Shown: one piece after another, positions 35,050 to 42,748 of the stretch
Layout of the letters: every line of letters begins with the position of its first letter
Numbering within the stretch: the first letter of the stretch is position 1
Assembly: GCA_028687755.1 (NCBI GenBank)
Contig: JAQTZL010000001.1
Span: forward strand, 389,404 to 453,403
From: Candidatus Nanopelagicales bacterium
Lineage (GTDB): Bacteria; Actinomycetota; Actinomycetes; S36-B12
Reading direction: 5' to 3'
DNA: 64,000 bases
Notes under the pieces: generated by a model
What the model was told of the DNA's origin: nothing
What the model saw: only the letters and a program-made list of their open reading frames with translations
Database searches by the model: none
Translations under genes and position numbers: made by a program

Positions 35050-35692
35050 GCGCAGCAACTGCTTCTGCCAGTAAATCAAGATATACATTTCTAGGGATTT
35101 CAACCACCCCAAGGCTTGCTAGGTGATCAGTTTTCCACTGCACATCAAAAAGGCGAATACCTCCAGCGGTTTTAAGCCGTTCCACAAGAGCAACGAATGC
35201 AACTTTTGATGCATCACGTTTGCGATGAAACATGGATTCGCCGGCGAATAACCCGCCAACTTCAATGCCATACAAGCCACCGACAAGTTCGTCGCCATCC
35301 CACACTTCAACTGAGTGCGTCCATCCCATTTCATGAAGTGCGCAGTATGACGAAATGAATTCATCAGTAATCCACGATTCATTTCGGCCTTCATCACATC
35401 CGCGCATCACCGCTTCAAAGGCTGTATCGAACGTGACGCGATAGCGGCGAATTGATTTTCTCAATGACCTTGAAACCTGCAAATTATTGAGGTCCATCAC
35501 TCCGCGCGGATCAGGTGACCACCACGCGAGTTCACCCGTCGACACGTGCATAGGAAAAAGCCCACTGCAATAGGCAGAGAGCAATGTTGAGGGAGCTAAG
35601 TCAGCGCCAATTGCCAATATCTCTTCACCGGGTTCTCCGTCGCGCGGATCAGGAAGATTCCACACACATGGGCCCGGATCAATGAGGGTCAC
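35030..35692 (-). CDS. aat: Leucyl/phenylalanyl-tRNA--protein transferase
   Basis: A 220-residue Aat with the family blocks GLFPMHVSTGELAWWSPDPRGV, SWITDEFISSYCALHEMGWTHSVEVWDG and GGLYGIEVGGLFAGESMFHRKRDASKVA, ending in DVQWKTDHLASLGV. It adds Leu or Phe to N-terminal Lys or Arg of proteins, marking them for ClpS/ClpAP-type degradation in the N-end rule. It begins 5 bases after the stop of the carbohydrate kinase gene, so it is the second gene of that operon, and ends inside the TusA-like gene on the other strand. Confidence 0.95.
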   Translation of the reverse strand: MTLIDPGPCVWNLPDPRDGEPGEEILAIGADLAPSTLLSAYCSGLFPMHVSTGELAWWSPDPRGVMDLNNLQVSRSLRKSIRRYRVTFDTAFEAVMRGCDEGRNESWITDEFISSYCALHEMGWTHSVEVWDGDELVGGLYGIEVGGLFAGESMFHRKRDASKVAFVALVERLKTAGGIRLFDVQWKTDHLASLGVVEIPRNVYLDLLAEAVAAPSCFSQ

Positions 35693-35697
35693 GAGAC

Positions 35698-36678
35698 TTA
35701 CGACACCACCACATGCGCAGAAACGTCAGCAGCAGCTGCATCCCCGTAATTCTGGGCAAGCCGATCAAGGAATGACTCTCGAGTAAAGGTGTACTCCTGA
35801 GTGCCCACGGTTTCGATGACATAAGTAGCCATCAAAGAACCAACCTGCGCTGCTCGTTCATCGCCTAATCCCCATTGGATACCTGTGAGATAGCCCGATC
35901 GGAAGGCGTCGCCAACACCTGTTGGATCTGCAATGCGTTCCGGCGTACATACGCCTACGAAAACGGGCTCCGCACCTCGACGATGAATACGTGCACCCTG
36001 CGCACCCAGCGTGGTTACTCGAATTTCCACCATTGCAGCAAGATCGGACGTGCTGAGCCCCGACTTTTGTTCGATCAACGCACCTTCGTACTCATTGCTG
36101 AATAGATACTTCGCACCCTCAATCAATGGCGCAATATCTTCGCCATCCATGAAGGCAAGCTGCTGACTTGGATCAGCAGCGAAGTCATAGCCGCGGTCAC
36201 GGCACTCTTGGGTATGACGTGCCATCGCTCCTGGGTCGTTCGCGCCGATGAGCACTACATCTGCCCCACCGACGCGATCAACAATCGGCCGCAACTCAAT
36301 GTTTGCAGCTTCTTGCATCGCGCCTGGGTAGAACGAGGCGATCTGGTTTTGTTCAGTATCTGTTGTGCAGATGAATCGCGCGGTGTGATGAAGCTCTGAG
36401 ACATGCACGCCGGATGTGTTCACTCCATGGCGTTCAAGCCAAGCTTGATACTCTGCAAAATCAGCACCAACAGCTCCTACAAGCACTGGATTCAAACCTA
36501 GGCGTCCCATACCAAAAGCAATATTGGGCGCAACACCACCGCGTCGAACTTCAAGGTCATTCACCAAGAATGAAACAGAGATTTTGTCGAGTTTGTCTGC
36601 GACGAATGACTCGGTGAACTTCCCGGGAAACGTCATCAGGTGGTCAGTAGCAATAGATCCAGTTACGAGGATGGCCAT
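35698..36678 (-). CDS. PfkB-family carbohydrate/adenosine kinase (AdoK-like)
   Basis: A 326-residue ribokinase-fold kinase. The N-terminal sugar-binding block is seen (VRRGGVAPNIAFGMGRLG), and the catalytic signature DPTGVGDAFRSGYLTG near residue 255 holds the base Asp. The best-matching relative by position and overall look is mycobacterial AdoK (Rv2202c), which phosphorylates adenosine; other sugars remain possible. A TACAGT hexamer lies 8 bases before the ATG at 36678, slightly farther than usual. aat follows 5 bases after its stop. Confidence 0.85.
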   Translation of the reverse strand: MAILVTGSIATDHLMTFPGKFTESFVADKLDKISVSFLVNDLEVRRGGVAPNIAFGMGRLGLNPVLVGAVGADFAEYQAWLERHGVNTSGVHVSELHHTARFICTTDTEQNQIASFYPGAMQEAANIELRPIVDRVGGADVVLIGANDPGAMARHTQECRDRGYDFAADPSQQLAFMDGEDIAPLIEGAKYLFSNEYEGALIEQKSGLSTSDLAAMVEIRVTTLGAQGARIHRRGAEPVFVGVCTPERIADPTGVGDAFRSGYLTGIQWGLGDERAAQVGSLMATYVIETVGTQEYTFTRESFLDRLAQNYGDAAAADVSAHVVVS

Positions 36679-36718
36679 GTGGCAGGACTGTAGTCAATGA
36701 ACCGGGCATACTTTCGCC

Positions 36719-37132
36719 ATGCGCACACGTTCCGCGATTCTCATCGCTTCGGCAACAATGCTCACCGCTGCCACTGTTGCTGGATGCAGCTCCCAAGACA
36801 CCTCTGCAGCGACAAATCTCGTAGGTACTTGGAGTGGCACCTACTCCTACCCAAGCGTGACTCATGGCACTGAAACATCATCGTTATCGATCGTGATCAC
36901 CAAGCAAGAAGGTGTGCTGCTCTGGGGAACTGAGAAGTGGACCAACCAAGGCAACAACCTAGAAGCCGCACTTGTGGGTTCCGCCGCTCCCTCAAATGGT
37001 CAAATTACCTTGGCCGAGGTAGGTGGCTCCTTCAATGGCTTTGTCCAAGACAGCACAATGAGTTTGCAGTTCGTTCGCACGGATGACCCACCAACAGCGT
37101 TCTACGTGACCCTGACTCGCACATCGTTGTAA
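36719..37132 (+). CDS. Small lipoprotein of unknown function
   Basis: A 137-residue lipoprotein. The signal peptide ends in a lipobox (TVAGC, Cys at residue 23). The mature part is short and beta-rich (NLVGTWSGTYSY, SLSIVITKQEGVLLWGTEKW) and could be a small lipocalin-like or beta-sandwich fold; this is a guess. No known family recognised. It is alone on its strand, divergent from the kinase gene, with CATACT six bases before its ATG, and is followed by a strong hairpin. Confidence 0.7.
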   Translation: MRTRSAILIASATMLTAATVAGCSSQDTSAATNLVGTWSGTYSYPSVTHGTETSSLSIVITKQEGVLLWGTEKWTNQGNNLEAALVGSAAPSNGQITLAEVGGSFNGFVQDSTMSLQFVRTDDPPTAFYVTLTRTSL

Positions 37133-37143
37133 AGAGACGGAGA

Positions 37144-37186
37144 AAGTGGTGTGGGGCAAGACCATTGGCCTTGCCCCACACCACTT
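37144..37186. terminator. 17-bp perfect hairpin between convergent genes
   Basis: Arms AAGTGGTGTGGGGCAAG and CTTGCCCCACACCACTT with a 9-base loop. It starts 11 bases past the lipoprotein stop and precedes the tandem repeat at the end of the convergent secreted-protein gene, so it probably ends both transcripts. Confidence 0.8.
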
Positions 37187-37226
37187 AACTTCTCAGGTCT
37201 ACTTCTTAACTTCTCAGGTCTACTTC
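37185..37226. repeat. Perfect 21-bp tandem duplication across a stop codon
   Basis: Two adjacent identical copies of TTAACTTCTCAGGTCTACTTC, at 37185-37205 and 37206-37226. On the minus strand the right-hand copy contains the last codons and TAG stop of the secreted-protein gene, and the left copy repeats them just after the stop. It looks like a recent slippage duplication. Confidence 0.9.
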
Positions 37227-37894
37227 GCCCACTTCGCGGTGAGGTTGATGCCAAGTTGCGAAACCGCGGTGATCTCCGCTGGCGTGAACTTTTCCTGAGG
37301 ATTCACATAAGCGGTCGTTGCGATGATGACGTTGCCAGTTTGTGAGTACAGCGTGAAAGCAGACGTCTTATCGTTGTAACGCGGGATAGAGCTTTCGAAA
37401 TTTGATTGATCCATTACGTAGAAATTCTGGTAAATCGCTCCGGGATTCGAACCGGTCGTCCAGGTTTCTGTGATCTTGCTGGTGGTGTCGGTTCCATTTT
37501 GAGCCGTTGTTGAACCGTCGCACTTCTTCGAACCTGCATAAAGGGAGTTGTAGGCAGCAAGCGCATCTTTCGCGCTCGCGTACTCATACACATGCTCCGT
37601 CACCGAGGTGTATGCATTGCCATTCTTGGTTTCGATGTCAACAACTGGCTGATTCTTTGGTGCCGGTTGTGAATACAACGTCACGCCAGCGGCATTCGAG
37701 CACAACCAAATTGACTTGTCGGGGCTTGCTGAATTGAAGTCGTAGTTCTTCGCCTTACCGAAAACCGAAGGCACCTCTTTCTTTGACAACATCTTTGAGG
37801 CAACTGACGGCGCAGCCATCGCTGCAGGTGCGAGCACTGAAGCAACTGCGAATGCAGCGGAGGTTGCCAAGAGTGCGGTGCGCTTGCGTGACAT
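37220..37894 (-). CDS. Secreted protein, possibly PknH-like sensor-domain related
   Basis: A 224-residue exported protein with a signal peptide ending near AAMAAPS (residues 1-28). The mature part has two Cys (IWLCSN, KKCDGS) that may form a disulfide, a VTEHVYEYASAKDALAAYNSLY helix and a C-terminal VIIATTAYVNP strand. This resembles the layout of extracellular sensor-like domains (PknH_C type) of actinobacteria, but I am not sure. ATG 37894 is preceded by GGGAGAAG; the open frame up to 38071 runs back into the upstream gene. Its stop codon lies in a tandem duplication. Confidence 0.65.
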   Translation of the reverse strand: MSRKRTALLATSAAFAVASVLAPAAMAAPSVASKMLSKKEVPSVFGKAKNYDFNSASPDKSIWLCSNAAGVTLYSQPAPKNQPVVDIETKNGNAYTSVTEHVYEYASAKDALAAYNSLYAGSKKCDGSTTAQNGTDTTSKITETWTTGSNPGAIYQNFYVMDQSNFESSIPRYNDKTSAFTLYSQTGNVIIATTAYVNPQEKFTPAEITAVSQLGINLTAKWAK

Positions 37895-37916
37895 AAATCT
37901 TCTCCCTGAAATGCAA

Positions 37917-37944
37917 TGAAGGGCCCGCATTCGCGGACCCTTCA
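37917..37944 (-). terminator. Hairpin after the IscA-like gene
   Basis: TGAAGGGCCCGC and GCGGACCCTTCA pair over 12 bases with one mismatch around ATTC. It lies downstream of the IscA-like gene and just before the secreted-protein gene on the same strand. Confidence 0.65.
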
Positions 37945-37967
37945 AGGTTAAATCTTTTCGTTCAGGT

Positions 37968-38327
37968 TTAGCTGAATGAATCGCCGCATGCACAGGAACC
38001 GCTGGCATTTGGATTGTCGATCGTGAAGCCCTGCTTCTCGATGGTGTCAACGAAGTCGATGGTTGCACCATTGAGGTACGGAGCGCTCATGCGGTCAGTG
38101 ACCACGGCAACGCCTTCGAAATCCTTGTTGACATCGCCATCAAGCTTGCGGTCATCAAAGAAGAGTTGGTAGCGAAGTCCTGAGCATCCACCTGGCTGCA
38201 CGGCAACGCGCAGTGCAAGGTCATCGCGACCTTCGGATTCAAGAAGGGCCTTGACCTTCGATGCAGCGGTCTCAGTGAGCACGATGCCGTCAGTCGTTGG
38301 CGCCTCAATGGTGACGTCAGTGGTCAT
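37968..38327 (-). CDS. HesB/IscA (ErpA-like) iron-sulfur carrier
   Basis: A 119-residue A-type carrier protein. The three conserved cysteines are visible: one in QPGGCSGLRYQLFFDD and two in the C-terminal SGSCACGDSFS. It carries Fe-S clusters to apoproteins such as NadA or LipA, both of which are encoded in this window. The ATG has GGAAGGA upstream. It is divergent from nadA, whose start is 34 bases away. Position fits Rv2204c. Confidence 0.92.
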   Translation of the reverse strand: MTTDVTIEAPTTDGIVLTETAASKVKALLESEGRDDLALRVAVQPGGCSGLRYQLFFDDRKLDGDVNKDFEGVAVVTDRMSAPYLNGATIDFVDTIEKQGFTIDNPNASGSCACGDSFS

Positions 38328-38361
38328 GGCGGTCCTTCCGTAGGTTGGTAAAGAGGAGTCT

Positions 38362-39621
38362 ATGTCAGGTCTAACAACCCAACTTCACATCCCATTCCCA
38401 TTTTTGGCAACGAATGTGGACAATATGCAGATGACCGAACTCGGGCTCGAGCCCAAGCCAACGCCTTTGGCACTGCTTCTCCTTGGCCGCGATGCGGATC
38501 CTGACAGCGAAAAAGGCGTGGAATGTCCAGGTTCACTCCCCCAAGCCTCTGATCCAGACCTGGTGGCGCGAGCTGGCGCCGCTAAAGCAAGGTTAGGTAA
38601 TCGGGTCTTTATTTTGGGTCACCACTACCAGCGCAATGAAGTCATCGATTTCGCTGACGTAACCGGAGACTCCTTCAAGTTAGCTCAACAGGCCGCGGCA
38701 CATCCCGAAGCTGAATACATCGTGTTTTGTGGTGTGCACTTCATGGCCGAAAGCGCCGATATCCTCACCTCAGCCTCACAAGCCGTGGTCCTGCCCGACA
38801 TGGCCGCCGGATGCTCAATGGCAGATATGGCAGCAATCAACCAGGTCGAAGCCTGTTGGAAGACCTTGCAAGAAGCAGGCATTGCAGATGTCACCGTGCC
38901 CATCACCTACATGAACTCAACTGCCGCTATCAAGGCATTCACCGGGCGTAACGGCGGCGCTGTTTGTACATCGAGCAACGCAAAGCGCAGCCTTGAATGG
39001 GCCTTTGAACAGGGCGAGAAAGTGTTGTTCCTTCCAGACCAGCACTTAGGACGCAACACCGCAGTTATGGACTTGGGTTTTAGCCTTGAAGACTGCGTCA
39101 TCTTCAATCCACTTCTACCCAACGGTGGCGTGAGTGCCGAAGAACTTCGCGCAGCCAAAATGATTTTGTGGCGTGGCCACTGCTCGGTTCATGCACGGTT
39201 CACTGCCAAGGCAATTGCCGATGTTCGAGCACAAGTGCCTGGTGTGAACGTGATCGTGCATCCAGAATGCGCCTATGAAGTGGTCGCAAACGCCGACGTC
39301 GTCGGTTCCACTGAGGCCATCATTGCCACAATTGCAGCGGCTGAACCTGGCACTGCGTGGGCGGTTGGCACTGAACTGAACTTGGTGAAGCGATTGGCTC
39401 AAGACAATCCAGACAAGCAGATCGTGTTCCTTGATCACTCCGTGTGTTTCTGCGCAACTATGAACCGCATAGATCTTCCGCACCTGGTGTGGGCCCTTGA
39501 ATCCTTAGCCGATGGCAACTTGGTCAACCAGATCATCGTTGACCCCGATACCGCTCATTGGGCCAAAGTTGCCCTTGATCGCATGCTTGCCCTTCCCGGC
39601 CCGTCAACTGTGCGTGACTAA
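38362..39621 (+). CDS. nadA: Quinolinate synthase
   Basis: A 419-residue NadA. The substrate-binding ILGHHYQRNEV motif is present, with cluster ligand candidates in VFCGVHFMAESAD, HPECAYEVV and SVCFCATMNRID. It condenses iminoaspartate with dihydroxyacetone phosphate using a 4Fe-4S cluster, in NAD synthesis. ATG 38362 has GAGGAG upstream. nadB and nadC are not next to it here. The neighbouring IscA-like carrier gene may help to load its cluster; that link is inference. Confidence 0.95.
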   Translation: MSGLTTQLHIPFPFLATNVDNMQMTELGLEPKPTPLALLLLGRDADPDSEKGVECPGSLPQASDPDLVARAGAAKARLGNRVFILGHHYQRNEVIDFADVTGDSFKLAQQAAAHPEAEYIVFCGVHFMAESADILTSASQAVVLPDMAAGCSMADMAAINQVEACWKTLQEAGIADVTVPITYMNSTAAIKAFTGRNGGAVCTSSNAKRSLEWAFEQGEKVLFLPDQHLGRNTAVMDLGFSLEDCVIFNPLLPNGGVSAEELRAAKMILWRGHCSVHARFTAKAIADVRAQVPGVNVIVHPECAYEVVANADVVGSTEAIIATIAAAEPGTAWAVGTELNLVKRLAQDNPDKQIVFLDHSVCFCATMNRIDLPHLVWALESLADGNLVNQIIVDPDTAHWAKVALDRMLALPGPSTVRD

Positions 39622-39626
39622 CCAGC

Positions 39627-39632
39627 TACGCT
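39627..39632 (+). promoter_or_regulatory. -10 hexamer of DUF3043 gene (leaderless)
   Basis: TACGCT, 6 bases before the ATG at 39639 and 6 bases after the nadA stop. Confidence 0.55.
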
Positions 39633-39638
39633 GAACAC

Positions 39639-40217
39639 ATGTTTGGAAACAAATCAGAATCTGCACAAACTCCGGCTTCGAGTACGGAAGAGTCCGCCAG
39701 CGGTAAAGGCCGACCAACTCCAAGCCGCAAGGATGCAGAAGCGGCTCGCAAGATTCGCGCCAAGGTTCCCAACAATCCCAAGGAAGCCAAGAAGGCTGCA
39801 CGCGATCGCGCCCGCCAAGATCGCGAACGCTCACGTCAAGGAATGATGGCGGGCGATCAGCGCTACTTGCAGGCACGCGACCAAGGGCCAGGCAAGGCCT
39901 TTACCCGCGACTTTGTAGATTCACGATTTGCGCTGGCTGAGTACTTCATCGTTGTTGCAGTTGCAGTGCTCGTTCTTGGTTTCGTGCCAGTTACAGCAAT
40001 TCAATTTTGGGTCACCATCATCTTCTTTGCCTTTACAGCAATTATGGTCATCGACGTCATCATCATGGTGGTCTTGCTCAACAAAGCAGCAACGAAAGCC
40101 TTGCCAAATCCTGCTGACCGTAAGGGGCTAACTCTCTACGCGATTTTGCGCGTGATGCAGTTCCGTCGCTTACGCCTTCCACCTGCACGCGTTCGTCGCG
40201 GTGGCGCACCTAAGTAA
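39639..40217 (+). CDS. DUF3043 family membrane protein
   Basis: A 192-residue protein with a highly charged N-terminal half (SRKDAEAARKIRAKVPNNPKEAKKAARDRARQ is typical of DUF3043, shown here in parts: SRKDAEAARK and KEAKKAARDRAR), two membrane segments near residues 105-125 and 128-150, and a basic C-terminus (MQFRRLRLPPARVRRG). The family is actinobacterial and uncharacterised. It has its own leaderless promoter. In M. tuberculosis the counterpart Rv2206 lies directly before cobT; here an aldo/keto reductase and the cobalamin operon intervene. Confidence 0.85.
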   Translation: MFGNKSESAQTPASSTEESASGKGRPTPSRKDAEAARKIRAKVPNNPKEAKKAARDRARQDRERSRQGMMAGDQRYLQARDQGPGKAFTRDFVDSRFALAEYFIVVAVAVLVLGFVPVTAIQFWVTIIFFAFTAIMVIDVIIMVVLLNKAATKALPNPADRKGLTLYAILRVMQFRRLRLPPARVRRGGAPK

Positions 40218-40220
40218 CTG

Positions 40221-40430
40221 CTACTCAGCTGGACGCAAACTCATCGGGCCGTACACAACCGTTGCACCATTGAGCAAAGACACCTGCTCAACACCCTCAT
40301 CAAGCAACTCTTGCCAATTCTCACCGATCCAAGATTCTGCATCGCTTTGCGTTGGGAATGACGAATCATTGGCCAAGATTGATTCTGCGCTTGAGCCATC
40401 GGCGCGTTGGGTTTGCCAGGTCCAGTCCAT
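40221..40430 (-). CDS. Conserved small actinobacterial protein
   Basis: A 69-residue acidic protein: MDWTWQTQRADG, then FPTQSDAESWIGENWQELLDEGVEQVSLL split over a helix and strand, and a closing VYGPMSLRP. Short proteins with the xTQxDAExWxGExW and YGPMSL pattern are common in actinobacteria; no function is known to me. It follows the aldo/keto reductase gene by 14 bases on the same strand and is probably cotranscribed. Its end is 3 bases from the end of the DUF3043 gene. Confidence 0.7.
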   Translation of the reverse strand: MDWTWQTQRADGSSAESILANDSSFPTQSDAESWIGENWQELLDEGVEQVSLLNGATVVYGPMSLRPAE

Positions 40431-40444
40431 GTTCAAATCCGTTT

Positions 40445-41446
40445 CTATGGTCGAGTCGTTGGCGAAGTGGTCAGTGCTGGATCCGTGCTCACGACATCTC
40501 CAAGAGCCAGATCGATTGCAGTCAAGACATCTTCAGAAAGCACCACACCAGATGCTTTCACGTTTTCATGAACTTGCTCTGCACGTGAGGCTCCAACGAT
40601 TGCAGCAGAAATATTTGGTTGATTGAGCACCCAAGCAACAGCTAACTGTGCTGGCGTTAATGACAACTCTTGCGCAATTGGAACAAGGCGTTGCACAGCA
40701 GTGAGTACTTCATCGCGCATCCACCGCGCAATCATGTTTGCTCCGCCACTTTCATCTGTTGCTCGTGACTGAGCCGGTGGTGGCTGCCCTGGCAAGTACT
40801 TACCGGTGAGCACCCCCTGCGCAATTGGGGAGAACACAATCTGACCAACACCCAGCTCCTGAGAAGTTGGTACCACCTCTTCTTCAATCACTCGCCACAA
40901 CATGTTGTAGTGCGGTTGATTTGAAATCAATCGGTCAAAGCCCATGTCATCGGCAATTTGAATTGCTGCCCGGATTTGTTCAGCATTCCATTCAGAAACA
41001 CCGATGTACATCACCTTGCCTTGACGCACCATGTCGTCAAATGCACGCATCGTTTCTTCAAGCGGAGTCTCAACATCAAATCGATGGGCTTGATACAAGT
41101 CCACGTAATCTGTGCCAAGCCGACGCAGGGATCCGTTGATGGACTCCATCATGTGCTTGCGGCTCAAGCCACGGTCATTGGCACCACGCCCTGTTGGCCA
41201 ATACACCTTGGTGAAAATTTCAACGCCTTCGCGGCGCTGACCTTTCAGTGCAGCACCCAATACCTCTTCGGCCTTAGTTCCGGCATACACATCTGCCGTG
41301 TCAAATGAGGTAATTCCCGCCTCCAACGCTGCGTGAACCGTCGCATGAGCGGTTGGGTCGTCAACCTGTGAACCATGGGTAATCCAGTTACCAAGCGTGA
41401 TTTCACTGATTTTGAGACCGCTTCGACCTAGGTATCGATGCTGCAT
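40445..41446 (-). CDS. Aldo/keto reductase (K+ channel beta-subunit-like)
   Basis: A 333-residue AKR-fold oxidoreductase. The catalytic tetrad shows as FDTADVYAGTKAEEVLG (Asp, Tyr), EIFTKVYWPTG (Lys) and YQAHRFD (His), with a cofactor segment near INSPIAQG-like VFSPIAQGVLTG. It reduces carbonyls with NADPH; the substrate is unknown, and the sequence style is that of the Kv-beta/YghZ group. ATG 41446 lies 7 bases from a TAGGGT -10 box. It is divergent from the cobalamin operon and shares promoter DNA with it. Confidence 0.88.
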   Translation of the reverse strand: MQHRYLGRSGLKISEITLGNWITHGSQVDDPTAHATVHAALEAGITSFDTADVYAGTKAEEVLGAALKGQRREGVEIFTKVYWPTGRGANDRGLSRKHMMESINGSLRRLGTDYVDLYQAHRFDVETPLEETMRAFDDMVRQGKVMYIGVSEWNAEQIRAAIQIADDMGFDRLISNQPHYNMLWRVIEEEVVPTSQELGVGQIVFSPIAQGVLTGKYLPGQPPPAQSRATDESGGANMIARWMRDEVLTAVQRLVPIAQELSLTPAQLAVAWVLNQPNISAAIVGASRAEQVHENVKASGVVLSEDVLTAIDLALGDVVSTDPALTTSPTTRP

Positions 41447-41453
41447 GGAATAC

Positions 41454-41459
41454 ACCCTA
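41454..41459 (-). promoter_or_regulatory. -10 hexamer of the aldo/keto reductase gene
   Basis: TAGGGT on the minus strand, 7 bases before the ATG at 41446. It overlaps the plus-strand hexamer of the cobalamin operon by two bases. Confidence 0.55.
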
Positions 41460-41463
41460 GGAT
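41458..41463 (+). promoter_or_regulatory. Candidate -10 hexamer of the cobalamin operon
   Basis: TAGGAT on the plus strand; a transcript from here would begin near 41470 and carry the full riboswitch leader. It overlaps the divergent -10 box, centred on CCTAGG. No clear -35 box. Confidence 0.45.
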
Positions 41464-41484
41464 GTGATGCACAACTTCATCCAC

Positions 41485-41600
41485 GTACTTGAAATTCAGG
41501 GGAAGTCCGGTGAGATTCCGGCGCTGTCCCGCAACCGTAATCCTGTGCAAAGCAGGCAAGTCGGAGCACCTGACACGTACGAGCGGCTCCATCCGTCGAG
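41485..41600 (+). promoter_or_regulatory. Cobalamin riboswitch
   Basis: The core is clear: GGGGAAGTCCGGTGAGATTCC, then GGCGCTGTCCCGCAACCGTAA and the B12-box-like AAGTCGGAGCACCTGAC, closed by TTCAGG pairing with CCTGA. This is the AdoCbl-class aptamer found before B12 transport and synthesis genes. Downstream, GAGCGG (41581-41586) can pair with CCGCTC (41669-41674), competing with the local hairpin GCGGGC/GCCCGC (41648-41672) close to the start codon; no T-run follows, so control is likely at translation (inference). It leads the operon that runs to 50202. Confidence 0.9.
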
Positions 41601-41688
41601 GCAACGGAACGGGCCCCATTGAACCTTTGGGTGCTTTCCATTGGTTTGCGGGCAACTCGTTTCTTGGCCCGCTCACCGAAAGAGAAAA

Positions 41689-42738
41689 ATGAAACGCACC
41701 ATCACTCGCACCATCACCGCTGTTGCCGGCGTCAGCTTGGCGTCCATCGGTCTAATCTCTCCCGCAATGGCCGCATCCCCCGATGCAGGATTATTTGGAT
41801 CAATGGATCCGACCTATGACGGCGTTTACCGTCAATCAATTGCAATCCTTGCTCTAGCCCCACTGAATAAAGTCCCGACGCAATCGGTCACTTGGCTCAA
41901 GAGTCAGCAATGCCTTGATGGTTCATTTGAGGAATATCGCAAATCAATTCGCACCGCATGTGCTGCACCAGACCCAGCGACGTTCACTGGCGCTGATTCC
42001 AATGCAACGGCGCTTGGCGCAATGGCGTTGCGCGTAGTGAAAGAAAATTCCGCAGCAGACAAAGCAATCGCAGTGTTGCTGACTAAGCAAAATAAAGATG
42101 GCGGCTGGGGCTACACCCTGGGTGGCGCTTCTGATGTGAACTCAACTGGACTTGTGCTCGCAGCACTGAACGGTTCGCCAAAATCATCGGTGATCAAAAC
42201 AGCGGGTAACAGTGCACGTGGGTACCTGGCGGCAACACAGGTTGCTTGCACGGGTACCGGAACGTTCGGTCTGCCATATCAACCAGGCGGCGTCACTGAT
42301 GCACTTGCATCAGGCCAAGGCCTCCTTGGGTTAGCAGGCAGTTTGCCAATCACAAAGCCCACAACATTTGGATCAGTCAACAAAACCACATGTAAGTCTC
42401 CAGTGATCAACAAGGTTGCGACCTACTTGTCTCAGCAATTGATGGCAACGCGCGGTGCGCTTCCATCATCGATGGATCCAAAGCAAACAGATTGGAACGC
42501 TACTACCAACGCAGTGTTGGCTCTCTCGTCAGCGAAGCTTGCAAAGCCCGCGATTGATGCAGGCGTCGCGGCACTTCAAAAGAATGTTGACGCCTACACC
42601 GGTAGTGGCGACAAGTTCAAGGCTGCCGCAAATGGCGGCTTAATTCTTGTCGCACAGGCAACCGGACTTAATCCCGCATCCTTTGGCGCGAAGAAGACCG
42701 ACCTCGTGGCTCAACTGCTGAATTCAGTCACCAAGTAA
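41689..42738 (+). CDS. Secreted alpha/alpha-toroid protein (prenyltransferase/squalene-cyclase-like repeats), candidate corrinoid binder
   Basis: A 349-residue exported protein with a signal peptide ending near ISPAMAASP. The mature part contains repeats of the terpene-cyclase/prenyltransferase toroid type: SIAILALAPLN..WLKSQQCLDGSF, LLTKQNKDGGWGY, and DVNSTGLVLAALNGS, with pairs of helices in between. The DDTA-type cyclase acid motif is not seen, so it is not a terpene cyclase. The animal B12 carriers transcobalamin and intrinsic factor have the same alpha6/alpha6 barrel, and this is the first gene behind a B12 riboswitch, so it probably catches corrinoids outside the cell. That role is inference. 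No retention signal is seen. Confidence 0.75.
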   Translation: MKRTITRTITAVAGVSLASIGLISPAMAASPDAGLFGSMDPTYDGVYRQSIAILALAPLNKVPTQSVTWLKSQQCLDGSFEEYRKSIRTACAAPDPATFTGADSNATALGAMALRVVKENSAADKAIAVLLTKQNKDGGWGYTLGGASDVNSTGLVLAALNGSPKSSVIKTAGNSARGYLAATQVACTGTGTFGLPYQPGGVTDALASGQGLLGLAGSLPITKPTTFGSVNKTTCKSPVINKVATYLSQQLMATRGALPSSMDPKQTDWNATTNAVLALSSAKLAKPAIDAGVAALQKNVDAYTGSGDKFKAAANGGLILVAQATGLNPASFGAKKTDLVAQLLNSVTK

Positions 42739-42748
42739 CGAGAGCCTC

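Noticed and set aside
37894..38071. Longer start for the secreted protein at 37220-37894
   Set aside because: It would add 59 residues in front of a good signal peptide, cross the terminator hairpin and overlap the IscA-like gene.
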